A DNA stretch of 64,000 nt from Myxococcus llanfairpwllgwyngyllgogerychwyrndrobwllllantysiliogogogochensis (lineage in GTDB: Bacteria > Myxococcota > Myxococcia > Myxococcales > Myxococcaceae), in contig NZ_VIFM01000020.1 of NCBI RefSeq assembly GCF_006636215.1, forward strand, positions 1 through 64,000, read 5' to 3'. Shown here piece after piece: positions 43,079 to 52,026 of this stretch. The stretch's first letter is position 1, and the number at the start of each line of letters is the position of its first letter. Under the pieces are notes generated by a model that saw only the letters and a program-made list of their open reading frames with translations, was not told the origin of the DNA and did no database searches. The position numbers and the translations under genes are program-made.

Positions 43079-44734
43079 ATGAAGCTGAGACCCATCGCAG
43101 AAGTGGGCGCCGAGCTGGGCCTGGCTCCCGACGACGTGCATCCCTGGGGAACGAATCGCGCCAAGGTGTCACTCGACGCGCTCGGCAAGCAGGGCGACCG
43201 GCAGGGACGGCTCGTGCTCGTCTCCGCCATCAACCCCACGCCTCCTGGCGAGGGGAAGACCACCATGTCCGTGGCCCTGGCCATGGGCCTGCGCCGTCGC
43301 GGACGCAAGGCCGTCGCCGCGCTGCGAGAGCCGTCCCTTGGTCCCGTCTTCGGCGTGAAGGGCGGAGGCACCGGCGGCGGACAGTCCAGCCTGGAGCCCG
43401 CGGCGGACATCAACCTGCACTTCACCGGCGACCTGCACGCCATCACCAGCGCCAACAACCTGCTCGCCGCGCTGGTCGACAACGCCGTGTATTACGGCCA
43501 GCCGGTGGCCATCGATTCCACGCGGGTGCGGTGGCGGCGCGCGATGGACATGAACGACCGGTTCCTGCGCAACGTCATCATCGGCCTGGGCGGCAAGGCT
43601 CACGGCGTCCCGCGAGAGGCCGCGTTCGACATCACCGCCGCCAGCGAGGTGATGGCCATCCTCGCGCTGTCGGAGAACCTCAAGGATTTGGAGGAGCGCC
43701 TGGGCCGCGTCGTGGTGGGCCACTCGCCGGACGGCAAGCCCGTGCGCGCGCGCGATGTGGACGCGGCGGCGGCCATGGTGGCGGTGCTGAAGGACGCGCT
43801 GATGCCCAACCTGGTGCAGACGCGCGAGGGCGGCCCCGCGCTGGTGCACGCCGGCCCCTTCGGCAACATCGCCCACGGCTGCAGCTCCGTGGTGGGTACG
43901 CGGATGGGCCTGGCCTACGCGGACGAGGTCGTGACGGAGGCGGGCTTCGGCTTCGATTTGGGCGCGGAGAAGTTCCTCGACATCAAGTGCCGCAACACCG
44001 GCCTGTGGCCTCGGGGCGTCGTGCTGGTGGTGACGCTGCGCGCGCTGAAGTACCACGGAGGCGCACCGCTCGCGCGCGTGGCCGAGCCGGACAGCGCCGC
44101 CCTGGCGCGTGGCTTCGCGCATCTGGAGAAGCACCTGGAATCGGTGCGCGCCTTCGGCCTACCGGCCGTGCTGTGCGTCAACCGCTTCCCGCAGGACACG
44201 GAGTCGGAGCTCGACGAACTGCGCGCCTTCGGCAAGGAGCGCGGCGTGGAGATGGCCGTGTGCGAGGGCTTCACGCGCGGCGGCGAGGGCGCACTGGAGC
44301 TGGCGGACCGGGTGCTCGCGATGCTGGACGCGACGGATGCGGCGCCGCCCGCTCCGCGCTTCCTCTACGAGTTGAAGCAGTCGCCCGAGGAGAAGGTCCG
44401 CGCCATTGCCCGCACGGTGTACGGCGCGGAGGACGTGGCTTTCACGGCGTCGGCGCGCAAGGATTTGGAGATGGTGCGCGAGTTGGGAGGCTCGGAGCTG
44501 CCGGTGTGCATGGCGAAGACGCACCTGTCGCTGTCGGATGACGCGACGAAGCAGGGCCGGCCGCGCGGCTTCACGCTCATGGTGCGCGAGGTGCGCCTGT
44601 CCGCGGGCGCGGGCTTCATGGTGGCGCTCACGGGCGACATCCTCACCATGCCGGGCCTGCCTCGCGAGCCGGCGGCGAAGCGCATCACCGTCCACGACGA
44701 CGGCCGCATCACCGGGTTGATGCAGGGCGAGTAG
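43079..44734 (+). CDS. fhs: Formate-tetrahydrofolate ligase
   Basis: A 551-residue enzyme of normal family length that makes 10-formyl-tetrahydrofolate from formate, tetrahydrofolate and ATP in the cytoplasm. The P-loop-like site is TPPGEGKTTMSVALAMGL (about 54-71); EPSLGPVFGVKGGGTGGG, NLHFTGDLHAITSANNL and EAGFGFDLGAEKFLDIKCR are all family signatures, and the C-terminal LTGDILTMPGLPREPAA is conserved. It is a separate housekeeping one-carbon gene and not obviously part of the sulfide unit, although it is only 67 bases downstream. Confidence 0.96.
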   Translation: MKLRPIAEVGAELGLAPDDVHPWGTNRAKVSLDALGKQGDRQGRLVLVSAINPTPPGEGKTTMSVALAMGLRRRGRKAVAALREPSLGPVFGVKGGGTGGGQSSLEPAADINLHFTGDLHAITSANNLLAALVDNAVYYGQPVAIDSTRVRWRRAMDMNDRFLRNVIIGLGGKAHGVPREAAFDITAASEVMAILALSENLKDLEERLGRVVVGHSPDGKPVRARDVDAAAAMVAVLKDALMPNLVQTREGGPALVHAGPFGNIAHGCSSVVGTRMGLAYADEVVTEAGFGFDLGAEKFLDIKCRNTGLWPRGVVLVVTLRALKYHGGAPLARVAEPDSAALARGFAHLEKHLESVRAFGLPAVLCVNRFPQDTESELDELRAFGKERGVEMAVCEGFTRGGEGALELADRVLAMLDATDAAPPAPRFLYELKQSPEEKVRAIARTVYGAEDVAFTASARKDLEMVRELGGSELPVCMAKTHLSLSDDATKQGRPRGFTLMVREVRLSAGAGFMVALTGDILTMPGLPREPAAKRITVHDDGRITGLMQGE

Positions 44735-44760
44735 CCGTCGCCCGGTGCATCGACGAGCAC

Positions 44761-44785
44761 GGGCGGCCCGGACGTCGGGCCGCTC
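44761..44785. terminator. Bidirectional terminator between fhs and the chemoreceptor gene
   Basis: Stem GCGGCCCG / CGGGCCGC around GACGT, extended by a G-T and a G-C pair (44761-44785), lying between convergent stops at 44734 and 44792. Confidence 0.7.
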
Positions 44786-44791
44786 CCGCGC

Positions 44792-45952
44792 TCACACGCG
44801 GAACGACGTGGACAACTCCTGGAGCCGGCCGAGCGTGGCGTTGATCTGCGTCACCGCTTCCTCGGCCGTCATGGTGGAGGTCACCACGTCCGCCATCATC
44901 GAGGACAACTGCGTCATCACCTCGGTCATCTGCGCGATGCCCGCGTTCTGCTGGGTGACGGAGGCGACAATCTGGCGCGCCGCCTGACTGCTCTCCTGCA
45001 CCACCGTGGTGATTTCCTTCAGCGAGTCGGCCGAGGCCAGCACCTGCTCGATGTTCTCCTCCATCTTCTCGCTGTCGCCCTCCGCGATGGAGGTCGTCTG
45101 ACGGATGGCCTGATTGATTTCGAGCAGAATCTTGCCGATGCGCTGCGTGCTCTGGAGGGACTGGCCGCTGAGCGCGCGCATCTCCCGCGCCACCACCGCG
45201 AAGCCCCGGCCCTCCTCGCCCGCGCGCGCCGCTTCAATCGCCGCGTTGAGCGCCAGCACGTTGGACTGGTCCGCCAGGTCCTTCACGCTGCTGATGATTT
45301 CCCCGGCGTGCACGGCCTGGTCGCTCAGGTGCGCGATGCTGCCCACCAGCGTGCCCACCCGCTGACGAATCTGCTGCATGCCCTCCGCGCTCTGCTCAAT
45401 CGACTGCTGGCCGGACGAACTGAACGCGTCCGCCTGCGCCGCCACCTTCAGCACCATCTCCGCGCGGCTGGCCGCCATGCTGGAGGTCTGCGCGATTTCG
45501 GCGATGGTGGTGCTCGCCTCGGTGAGGCTGCGGGACTGGTTGGTGAGGAAGTTCACCTGGTCCTGGCTCGCCTGCGTCAGTTGCGCGGCCGCCGAGGACA
45601 GCTCCATCACCACGGACCGCAGCGTGGCGGGCACCTCGCGCAGCCGGTTGACCATCACCTGGAGGCTGCGGCCCAGGTCTCCCACTTCGTCCTGCCCGGC
45701 CGTGTCGATGGGCTGCGTCAAATCCCCCTCTTGGGCGATTTTCTGCGCCACCGCCGACAGCCGCGCCATGGGCACCGCCACTTCCCGGTGCAGCCAGAAG
45801 GACAGCGCCACCATCAGCGCCAGACACACCAGCGACAGCGCCCCCACCAGCCACGAGTCCCCGCCCGCCAGCACCACCGTGAAGATGACCGCCAGGAACA
45901 CCGCGGCGACAGCCGGAGACAGCATCACTTTCTGCTTCAGCTTCAAACGCAC
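44792..45952 (-). CDS. Methyl-accepting chemotaxis protein without large periplasmic domain
   Basis: A 386-residue chemoreceptor. Two adjacent membrane spans (about 10-28 and 32-50) leave almost no periplasmic loop, so sensing is probably cytoplasmic or within the membrane. A HAMP domain follows (about 52-105, VPMARLSAVAQKIAQEGDLT), then the long signalling coiled coil with the kinase-binding tip DQSNVLALNAAIEAARAGEE. The GTG at 45952 is preceded by GGAGGG. It probably couples to one of the several Che pathways of such organisms; no che genes are linked here. Bases 45953-46249 show no convincing gene. Confidence 0.93.
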   Translation of the reverse strand: MRLKLKQKVMLSPAVAAVFLAVIFTVVLAGGDSWLVGALSLVCLALMVALSFWLHREVAVPMARLSAVAQKIAQEGDLTQPIDTAGQDEVGDLGRSLQVMVNRLREVPATLRSVVMELSSAAAQLTQASQDQVNFLTNQSRSLTEASTTIAEIAQTSSMAASRAEMVLKVAAQADAFSSSGQQSIEQSAEGMQQIRQRVGTLVGSIAHLSDQAVHAGEIISSVKDLADQSNVLALNAAIEAARAGEEGRGFAVVAREMRALSGQSLQSTQRIGKILLEINQAIRQTTSIAEGDSEKMEENIEQVLASADSLKEITTVVQESSQAARQIVASVTQQNAGIAQMTEVMTQLSSMMADVVTSTMTAEEAVTQINATLGRLQELSTSFRV

Positions 45953-46249
45953 CGAGCCCCCTCCCTCTCCGCGACCACGGAGCCCTCCGGCGTCATGCCG
46001 CCGTCCCACCCGGCCAGGCTCCGGCAGTTGAAGCGCGGCTCCCTGGGGAGCCTGCTGCGCCAGCTCATGTCGCCATCCTTCCGAGGAGCCCCGAGGACCC
46101 CCTGAAGCTCGGACGGACCGGTGATCCGCCGAAGCGCAGGATAGCCAACTGAACACTTGCTGCTAAGCCTCCCCCCGAAGGTCATCCCACAGTGTCACCC
46201 GAGGGGTTTCCACCAGTCTGGGTGGAAATAGACCCCTGCACTGGAAGGA

Positions 46250-47326
46250 TCATCCCAGGGAGTCGAGGCGGCGGCAGCCATCGACGCGGAGGACGAAGTC
46301 GGCGCCGAAGGCACCGGCGGGGGTGAGGGCGCCGGGAGAGGGCTGGGCGAGCAGCTCTTCCACGGCGTGGATGGAGGCGCGGGCGGTGAAGGCGTAGCCC
46401 TCCGGCACTTCCAGCCAGGCCTGGGCGGAGCGGCCATCCGGGGCGCGGGCCTGGGCCCAGACCTGGGAGCGGCTGGACAGGCGCATGTCGGCGTCGGGGC
46501 CCTTCACGCGGGACTCGACGAGCTTCATCAGTCCGTCGCGCACGAGGCCGACCTTCAGGACCTGGCGGAGGACGGGATAGGTCCACCGCAGGGCGCGAGC
46601 GGAGGACGAGGGGAAGGCCATGTACGTGGTGATGTTGGGGATGCCGGTGGTGCGGTACGCGGTGGAGAGGTCGCCCCAGGGGATGGGCATCACGGTGCGC
46701 TCGCGGTCGATGAAGCGCTGGCGGCGGGCGCCCTGGCCCATGGGGAAGGGTTGGAGGACGCCGTCGCGGCGGACCTTGCCGCCCTCGGGGAGTTGGAGGA
46801 GGGCGGACTTGGTGGTGCCGGCGCTGGCCTGGGAGCCGGCGCAGATGGCGATGTCGAGCTCGGTGGCGCCGGGGACCTGTTCGGCGACGTAGCGGGCGAG
46901 GCAGTCGGTGGGGACGACGTCGAAGCCGACGCCGGACATCAGCGAGACGCCGCGCTCCCTGGCTTCGGCGTCATGGCGGAAGGAGCCCTCGAAGACGGGA
47001 ATCTCGCCGGTGATGTCCAGGTAGTGGGTGCGCGAGGCGAGGCAGGCCTGGCGCATGGGCTCGCTGGTGTGGACGAAGGGGCCGGCGGCGTGGAGCACCA
47101 GGGGCAGGCCCTCCATCGCGGCGGCGAGCTGGCGTGCGTCGTCCAGCGCGGCGGGACGGACCTCCAGGCCGAGCGCGTCGGCCAGCGGGGCCAGCTTCTC
47201 GCGGGAGCGGCCGGACAGCACGGGCCGGTGGCCCCGACGCACGGCCTCCTCGGCGATGAGGCGGCCGGTGTATCCAGAGGCGCCATACAGCAACCAGCGG
47301 GGAGTCGAGCTCGAGGTCGTCGTCAC
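46250..47326 (-). CDS. Saccharopine dehydrogenase-like NAD(P)-binding reductase
   Basis: A protein of about 358 residues. The Rossmann motif WLLYGASGYTGRLIAEEAVRRG (key G-A-S-G-Y-T-G, residues about 11-32) opens the fold, and LVLHAAGPFVHTSEPMRQACL and HYLDITGEIPVFEG are signatures of the saccharopine dehydrogenase / trans-acting enoyl reductase group. These act on diverse lipid or polyketide intermediates; the substrate is unknown here. The start is GTG at 47326 or 47350, with no clear ribosome-binding site at either. It lies 95 bases downstream of the first EIIA gene on the same strand. Confidence 0.88.
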   Translation of the reverse strand: MTTTSSSTPRWLLYGASGYTGRLIAEEAVRRGHRPVLSGRSREKLAPLADALGLEVRPAALDDARQLAAAMEGLPLVLHAAGPFVHTSEPMRQACLASRTHYLDITGEIPVFEGSFRHDAEARERGVSLMSGVGFDVVPTDCLARYVAEQVPGATELDIAICAGSQASAGTTKSALLQLPEGGKVRRDGVLQPFPMGQGARRQRFIDRERTVMPIPWGDLSTAYRTTGIPNITTYMAFPSSSARALRWTYPVLRQVLKVGLVRDGLMKLVESRVKGPDADMRLSSRSQVWAQARAPDGRSAQAWLEVPEGYAFTARASIHAVEELLAQPSPGALTPAGAFGADFVLRVDGCRRLDSLG

Positions 47327-47421
47327 GGCCGGCGACGCTACCAGGAGCACCGGGCGCGGGATGGCCCGGGTTCGGACTGTGCTCGCTATCTGTCAGCGAC
47401 CGTGCGCGAGCCGCCCTGCCC

Positions 47422-47916
47422 TCACCGGGCCAGCGCGACTTCGGACCGGTGATTCACGTGCGCGTCCTCGACGCAGACGAGCAGCGCGCGCAGGGCCGAG
47501 GGTGACGGCGCCGTCAGGAGTGCCTCGCGCAGCCGCGCGTTGCGCAACAGCGCACCGATGCGCGCGAGCACATTGAGATGCAGGCCCGCCGTATCCGGCG
47601 GCGACACCATGCCCACGAAGACGTGCACGCGCCCTCCGTCGGCCTCGCCGAAGTCCACGCCCTGGGAATGGACTCCCACGCAGGTGACGATGCGCGACAC
47701 GCCAGCGAGCCGACAGTGAGGCACCGCCACGCCCCCCACCATCGCCGTCGAACCGAGCTGCTCTCGCGCCAGCAGATGCGCCGCCAGCTCCTTCGGCGAC
47801 ACCCGCGCCCGAGCCGACATCAGCCCCGCCAGCTCGTGCACGACCCCCACCCGCTCGCGCGCCTCCAACGACAGGCGGACAGCTTCTACGTCCAGGAAAT
47901 CAGTCCACCTCAGCAT
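47422..47916 (-). CDS. PTS EIIA (fructose/nitrogen type) protein, copy 1
   Basis: A 164-residue EIIA domain of the mannitol/fructose/PtsN class. LLAREQLGSTAMVGGVAVPH carries phospho-acceptor His67 in the GVAVPHCR motif; HVFVGMVSPPDTAGLHLNVL is the conserved second half. Such stand-alone EIIA proteins receive phosphate from HPr/NPr and act in regulation rather than sugar uptake. GAGGAGG precedes the ATG. It is about two-thirds identical by eye to the copy at 48257, so the pair arose by tandem duplication. Confidence 0.92.
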   Translation of the reverse strand: MLRWTDFLDVEAVRLSLEARERVGVVHELAGLMSARARVSPKELAAHLLAREQLGSTAMVGGVAVPHCRLAGVSRIVTCVGVHSQGVDFGEADGGRVHVFVGMVSPPDTAGLHLNVLARIGALLRNARLREALLTAPSPSALRALLVCVEDAHVNHRSEVALAR

Positions 47917-48061
47917 GCCTCACCTCCTCGGGCGCCCGGCTGCCTCCCGAGTCGGCGCAGAGATGTGTCCACCGCCGCGATTCCGCATCCCTCCGCTGTC
48001 TTTCTTCGAGCCCACTACACACTTCTCTCCGGTTTTTCGGGCTCAGTCGTTTCGACCCCGC

Positions 48062-48136
48062 CCCTCTCGCCTTCTCAACCTCGTCGAAGGCAAATCCACG
48101 GACCACCGCGTCATCGAGCAAGAACGTCGAGCGCCC
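48062..48136 (-). pseudogene. Decayed remnant of the 118-residue gene between the two EIIA copies
   Basis: The gap 47917-48256 has no intact gene, but its minus strand reads GRSTFLLDDAVVRGFAFDEV, closely resembling GSTLFLDDDPELLARAFDDD from the C-terminal part of the small gene at 48834-49190; the DNA resemblance (CTCGATGACG / CTGGATGACG) supports this. The implied history is duplication of a two-gene block (small gene plus EIIA) followed by loss of one small gene. Limits are approximate. Confidence 0.45.
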
Positions 48137-48256
48137 CGGGACACGCCCTCCGGAGCGGCCCCGGTCCACGCATTGTCGCCCTTGGACCGGCTCCGCCAGA
48201 TGCTCCGTGCCCGACATCCGCCTCGCCCTCCAGGGCGGCCCATCCGCGCACGGCAC

Positions 48257-48751
48257 TCAGCGCGCGAGAGACATCTCGTTGCGAAGCGGCAGGCACGCCT
48301 CCTCCGCGCGAACGAGCAACGCGCGCATCACTCCCGCCGAAGGCGCGGCCATCAACTCCGCGCGCAATTCGGGGGCATGCAGCAGCGTCGCGATGCGCGA
48401 GAGCACATTGAGATGCAGCCCCGCCGTGTCCGGCGGCGACACCATGCCCACGTAGATGCGCACCAGCCCATCCTCGGGCGCGCCGAACGCCAGCCCACCC
48501 CGGTGGATGCCCAGACAGGTGACGATGCGCTCCACGCCCGCATGGCGACAGTGCGGCACCGCCACGCCTCCCTCCATGACTGTCGACCCCAACTGCTCTC
48601 GCGCCAGCAGGTGCACCGCGAGCTCTCGCTGCGACACCCCGGCCCGGGCCGACATCAGCCCCGCCAGTTCGTGCAACACAGCCCCCCTGTCTCTCGCCAC
48701 AAGCGACGGGCGGATGGCCTCCACGTCCAGGAACTCGGTCCACCTCAACAT
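48257..48751 (-). CDS. PTS EIIA (fructose/nitrogen type) protein, copy 2
   Basis: A 164-residue paralogue of the protein at 47422, with the same length and start (MLRWTEFLDVEAIRPSL), phospho-acceptor His67 in EGGVAVPHCRHAG, and the conserved IYVGMVSPPDTAGLHLNVL. Both ends align without gaps. GGAGG precedes the ATG at 48751; longer frame extensions upstream overlap the neighbouring gene and are not used. It lies 82 bases downstream of the 118-residue gene, and probably forms one transcript with it and EIIA copy 1. Confidence 0.92.
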   Translation of the reverse strand: MLRWTEFLDVEAIRPSLVARDRGAVLHELAGLMSARAGVSQRELAVHLLAREQLGSTVMEGGVAVPHCRHAGVERIVTCLGIHRGGLAFGAPEDGLVRIYVGMVSPPDTAGLHLNVLSRIATLLHAPELRAELMAAPSAGVMRALLVRAEEACLPLRNEMSLAR

Positions 48752-48833
48752 GCCTTCCTCCCAGGGCGGCACATCACCACCCGCACGGCGGAGCACCGAG
48801 GCTCCGCCACGAACTCGCCCGACTCGAGGACCC

Positions 48834-49190
48834 TCAAACCGCCACCGCCACGCGCTCGCGCCCGGACAGGACGATGCACGCGGCCAGCACCCGCGCCGTG
48901 AAGGCATCCCGCTCGTCATCGTCGAACGCCCGTGCGAGCAGCTCGGGGTCGTCATCCAGGAACAGCGTGGAGCCCAGCCGGTCATACACGTGCTCCAGCA
49001 GGCCTCGGCAGCACGAGCACCGCCGAGCACCATCCAATGCATGTTCCGCACGCACTCGCGCCTCCACCAGTCGCTCCACGCCGAGCACACGCACCGCCTT
49101 GAGCGGCGCCTCACCAGGCGACGGACCGACCTCCCGCGTGTCCCGCGAGTGGAACAACGGCAGTGACTTCACGAATCGGGGCAGCCACAT
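48834..49190 (-). CDS. Hypothetical protein with CxCC motif, 118 aa
   Basis: The ATG at 49190 has GGAGG four bases before it. The product starts MWLPRFVKSLPLFHSRDTRE, has a middle helix (VERLVEARVRAEHALDG), then RRCSCCRGLLEHVYDRLGST with three clustered cysteines, an acidic stretch (LFLDDDPELLARAFDDDERD) and a hydrophobic C-terminal helix. The cysteines could bind metal or be redox active. No family recognised. Being first in the EIIA transcript, and duplicated with it (see remnant at 48062), it is likely to work with EIIA. Confidence 0.75.
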   Translation of the reverse strand: MWLPRFVKSLPLFHSRDTREVGPSPGEAPLKAVRVLGVERLVEARVRAEHALDGARRCSCCRGLLEHVYDRLGSTLFLDDDPELLARAFDDDERDAFTARVLAACIVLSGRERVAVAV

Positions 49191-49428
49191 GGGTCCTCCG
49201 TGCCGGGCCTTCATGACCCGCGCACGCCCCTTCCCATCGCATCCGCCGTGCCGACCGCCCTCGCGCCAGACGCTCGGAATCCGGAGCCTTTTTCCAAGGG
49301 TCCCCGCCGTCACCGTGCAGACCGCAACCTGGAGCCCCGCGCGGCACGGCACGTTGCGACGCTCCCGCGTGTCCCGGGCCGCGCTCGCTCGCCTGCCCGC
49401 CCACCCGGTGTGGCAGCATGCGCGCCCC

Positions 49429-50322
49429 ATGAAGCCCCTCTCCTCCGCACTCCTCTTCTGCGCGCTGCTCTGCGCCTGTGACGACTCCGACCCGGGCTCC
49501 CCCGACTCGGGCACCCAGGTGGAGCGCGGCCCTCGCGCGATTCCTCTCGAAGGCGACCCCAACGGCCTGTTCTGGGACGCCACCACGCAGACGCTCTACA
49601 TCGCCGACGACCAGAACCACCGGCTCCTCAAGTACCGCGATGGAGAAGGCGTCTCGGTGGCAGCCACGCTTCCGGACGCGCCCGCCAACAGCCCAAACCT
49701 GGGCGAGGTCGTCCGGCTCCAGGACGGAACCCTCGTCACCGTGCGCTTCGGCTTCGGCAACGCGGGCGCGGTGTTGTTCGTGCGTCCGGATGGCACCCCG
49801 GGCACCGTGCCGGGACTCCCCGTCAACCGCCGCCGCATCGGCCTCACGGTGACGAAGGACGGACGACTGCTCGACAGCTACTTCGTGCGCAACAACAACG
49901 TGAACGTGGGCTCGGTGGCGCACGTCACGCTGGAGGGCACCGAGACGGAGCTGGTGGGCGCGCTCCAGAAGCCCGTGGGCGTGCTGGCCGTGGAGGACAC
50001 GCTCTACATCGCAGACCAGATCGCCGGGAAGGTGTACCGCTCCCCACTGTCCAACCCGTCGTCGCTCACGACGCTCGCCACCATCGCCGAGCCGGACCTG
50101 TTGGCCCTGGGGCCTGGGGGCTCGCTGCTCACCGGCACGCGCCAGGGCTCGGTGCTGCGCATCTCCACCACGGACGGCTCGACTTCCGCGCTGGCCACGG
50201 GCTTCCAGCAGGTGCGCGGGCTCGCGTACGACGCCGTCAACCGCCGGCTCTTCGCCGCGGACCACGACGACGACGAGACCAACGGCACCACGCACTTCCT
50301 CCAAATCATCCCGGTCGACTGA
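49429..50322 (+). CDS. NHL/SMP-30-like beta-propeller lipoprotein, 297 aa
   Basis: MKPLSSALLFCALLCAC is a lipoprotein signal (lipobox LCAC), and the next residues are Asp-Asp. The mature part is a six-bladed-propeller-like repeat protein: PNGLFWDATTQTLYIADDQN, GVLAVEDTLYIADQIAGKVY and VRGLAYDAVNRRLFAADHDD are typical NHL/SMP-30 blade strands. No catalytic residues can be named. The stop codon overlaps the start of the following porin gene by one base (TGATG), so the two are translated together; the propeller may capture or process a substrate for the porin. Confidence 0.83.
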   Translation: MKPLSSALLFCALLCACDDSDPGSPDSGTQVERGPRAIPLEGDPNGLFWDATTQTLYIADDQNHRLLKYRDGEGVSVAATLPDAPANSPNLGEVVRLQDGTLVTVRFGFGNAGAVLFVRPDGTPGTVPGLPVNRRRIGLTVTKDGRLLDSYFVRNNNVNVGSVAHVTLEGTETELVGALQKPVGVLAVEDTLYIADQIAGKVYRSPLSNPSSLTTLATIAEPDLLALGPGGSLLTGTRQGSVLRISTTDGSTSALATGFQQVRGLAYDAVNRRLFAADHDDDETNGTTHFLQIIPVD

Positions 50323-51506
50323 TGCGACACACTCCGTGGTTTTTGCTCTGGGCCCTGGCCTCCGCGCCGGCGCTCGCGGACGAGGCGTGGCTGAGACCGA
50401 CGCTCGTGGGGGAGCTGGACTACCGCCAGCATGCCTCGGACGTAGAGGGCTTCGACGGCTTCACCCTCGCGCGCCTGCGGTTGGGCGCCGAGGCCCGTCC
50501 CCTCCCCTGGCTGGTGGCGCGCGGCGTGGCGGAGTGGGCCCAGGAGAAGCCCGCCCTCATCGACGCCTTCGTCGCGGTGACGGTGCTGCGCGACGTGCGC
50601 CTGTCGCTCGGCTACACGAAGACGCCGCTGTTCCCCAGCGCGCACGACGAGAACCTGCAGGCCCGCGCCATCCCCGAGCTGTCGGGCCTGGCGCAGTCCT
50701 TCTGGCCCCGAAGAGACCTGGGACTCGAGGCCCGGTGGTCGCCGATGAACCTGCCCGTGGAGACCTGGGTGCGCGTGGGCAACGGCTCGCGCAGTCCCCT
50801 GGGCAATGACAACCAACTGCCCGCGCTGGATGCCCGGGTCGATGGCCGGTGGGGTCGCTCGGCGGGCGTGCCGGAGTCCTTCTGGGGCGTGCGCGTGGGC
50901 GCGGGGGCGCATGTGGAGAGCGCCTATGACCGCGCGGGCATCGGCGGCATCGGCCCGCAGGGCTTCGTCTACTACCGGCCGCCTCCCGTGAGTGGGACGC
51001 GCACCGTGACGGAGGCACACGCGCGCCTGGACGTGGGGCCGGTGCGAGTGGCCGCGGAGGCCGCCGCCGCGTGGGAGCGGCGCTCGCGCGACACGGATGG
51101 GAACCCGGAGACGCCGCGCGAGGCCCTGCCCGAACTGAAGAGCCAGGGCGCCTCGCTGGAGGTATCCTGGGTGGCCTGGGGCAAGCCTCGCGACGACGGA
51201 CCTTCCTGGCCCCGAGCGAACGAGGACTCCACCCAGGCACTCCAGGCGCTGCGCGAGGGGCAGCTCCCCCTGGGTGCGCTGGAAGTGGCCGCGCGCGTCG
51301 AGCGACTGTGGCTGGGCCGTGGCGCCTCCGACGTGCAATCCGGTGGCGGGACGAGCGGCGCCCTCGCCGTGCGCTGGTGGACCACGTCCTTCCTGGGGGT
51401 CGGCGTCGCGGGGTACGTCCAGCGCTACGACACGGCGCCGCTCGAGGAGCCGGACCGACGCACCTCCTGGCTCGTGCTGGCGCGCACGACGGTGAACTTC
51501 AACTAG
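50322..51506 (+). CDS. Outer-membrane porin-like protein, 394 aa
   Basis: MRHTPWFLLWALASAPALA is a signal peptide with cleavage before DEAWL. The rest alternates short amphipathic strands and turns (LARLRLGAEARPLPWLVARG; DVRLSLGYTKTPLFPSAHDE; TEAHARLDVGPVRVAAEAAA) and ends with an aromatic/asparagine terminus (TTVNFN), as expected for a 16-strand barrel of the phosphate-selective porin O/P type. The ligand is unknown. It is coupled to the propeller lipoprotein. Its end overlaps the convergent small membrane protein gene by four bases. Confidence 0.8.
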   Translation: MRHTPWFLLWALASAPALADEAWLRPTLVGELDYRQHASDVEGFDGFTLARLRLGAEARPLPWLVARGVAEWAQEKPALIDAFVAVTVLRDVRLSLGYTKTPLFPSAHDENLQARAIPELSGLAQSFWPRRDLGLEARWSPMNLPVETWVRVGNGSRSPLGNDNQLPALDARVDGRWGRSAGVPESFWGVRVGAGAHVESAYDRAGIGGIGPQGFVYYRPPPVSGTRTVTEAHARLDVGPVRVAAEAAAAWERRSRDTDGNPETPREALPELKSQGASLEVSWVAWGKPRDDGPSWPRANEDSTQALQALREGQLPLGALEVAARVERLWLGRGASDVQSGGGTSGALAVRWWTTSFLGVGVAGYVQRYDTAPLEEPDRRTSWLVLARTTVNFN

Positions 51507-51868
51507 CGCAGCGCGCGGCCGTGGAGTCGGGCCTGCTCCTGACAGGCGCCCTGACACTCGGGGAAGAGCAACAGGAAGCGGGCCTGCTCACGGCAGCGCG
51601 GCACCAACCCCGTGTGCATGGGGGTCGAGCAGAGGCGCTGGAAGCCCGCCCACGCATCGTCGAACACGGCGGCGCGCGCGTCGGGCTCCAGGGACAGCAC
51701 CGCGCGGCGCTCCGAGGCCAACCAGCCGACCATGGTCGCCAGGGCGCCTCCCAGCGCGAGCACCCAGAGCAGGTCCTTCCACCACGGACGCGCCAGGGTG
51801 GCGGGCTCGCGCTCGACAGCGGAGTCAGGGGAGGACGACACGACGGACAGGTGCGGATTGGGACGCAT
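51503..51868 (-). CDS. Small single-span membrane protein with cysteine-rich tail, copy A
   Basis: A 121-residue protein. The N-terminal 30 residues are cytoplasmic; one membrane span (LLWVLALGGALATMVGWLA, about 32-50) precedes a helical C-terminal domain with four cysteines (RLCSTPMHTG, RCREQAR, PECQGACQE). Those cysteines, in a periplasmic location, could make two disulfides. GGAG precedes the ATG at 51868. It is paralogous to the protein at 52027: the order span, acidic helix, and C-x-n-C, C-x3-C spacing match. No family recognised. Confidence 0.72.
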   Translation of the reverse strand: MRPNPHLSVVSSSPDSAVEREPATLARPWWKDLLWVLALGGALATMVGWLASERRAVLSLEPDARAAVFDDAWAGFQRLCSTPMHTGLVPRCREQARFLLLFPECQGACQEQARLHGRALR

Positions 51869-52026
51869 GACGGCGACTCCAGGGGCAAGCCCCGTGCCGC
51901 GCGGCGTCGTCGGTCCTCCGAGGGGGCGTGTCCCTCGAAGTCCCGGGGCCGTTGCATTCGGCAAGCGTGCGCGTGGGAGGCCGTGCATCGCGCAAGGCCT
52001 CCACCGTCGAGTCCGCGACGGAGTGC

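Noticed and set aside
45943..46068. 41-codon minus-strand frame with a fair ribosome-binding site (GGAAGG), overlapping the chemoreceptor start
   Set aside because: No family, no hydrophobic or structural pattern, and short length. The chemoreceptor has its own good ribosome-binding site, so coupling is not needed.
47917..48256. Possible RNA gene in the gap between EIIA copies
   Set aside because: No cloverleaf or long stem was found; the only signal is the protein-level remnant reported as a pseudogene.
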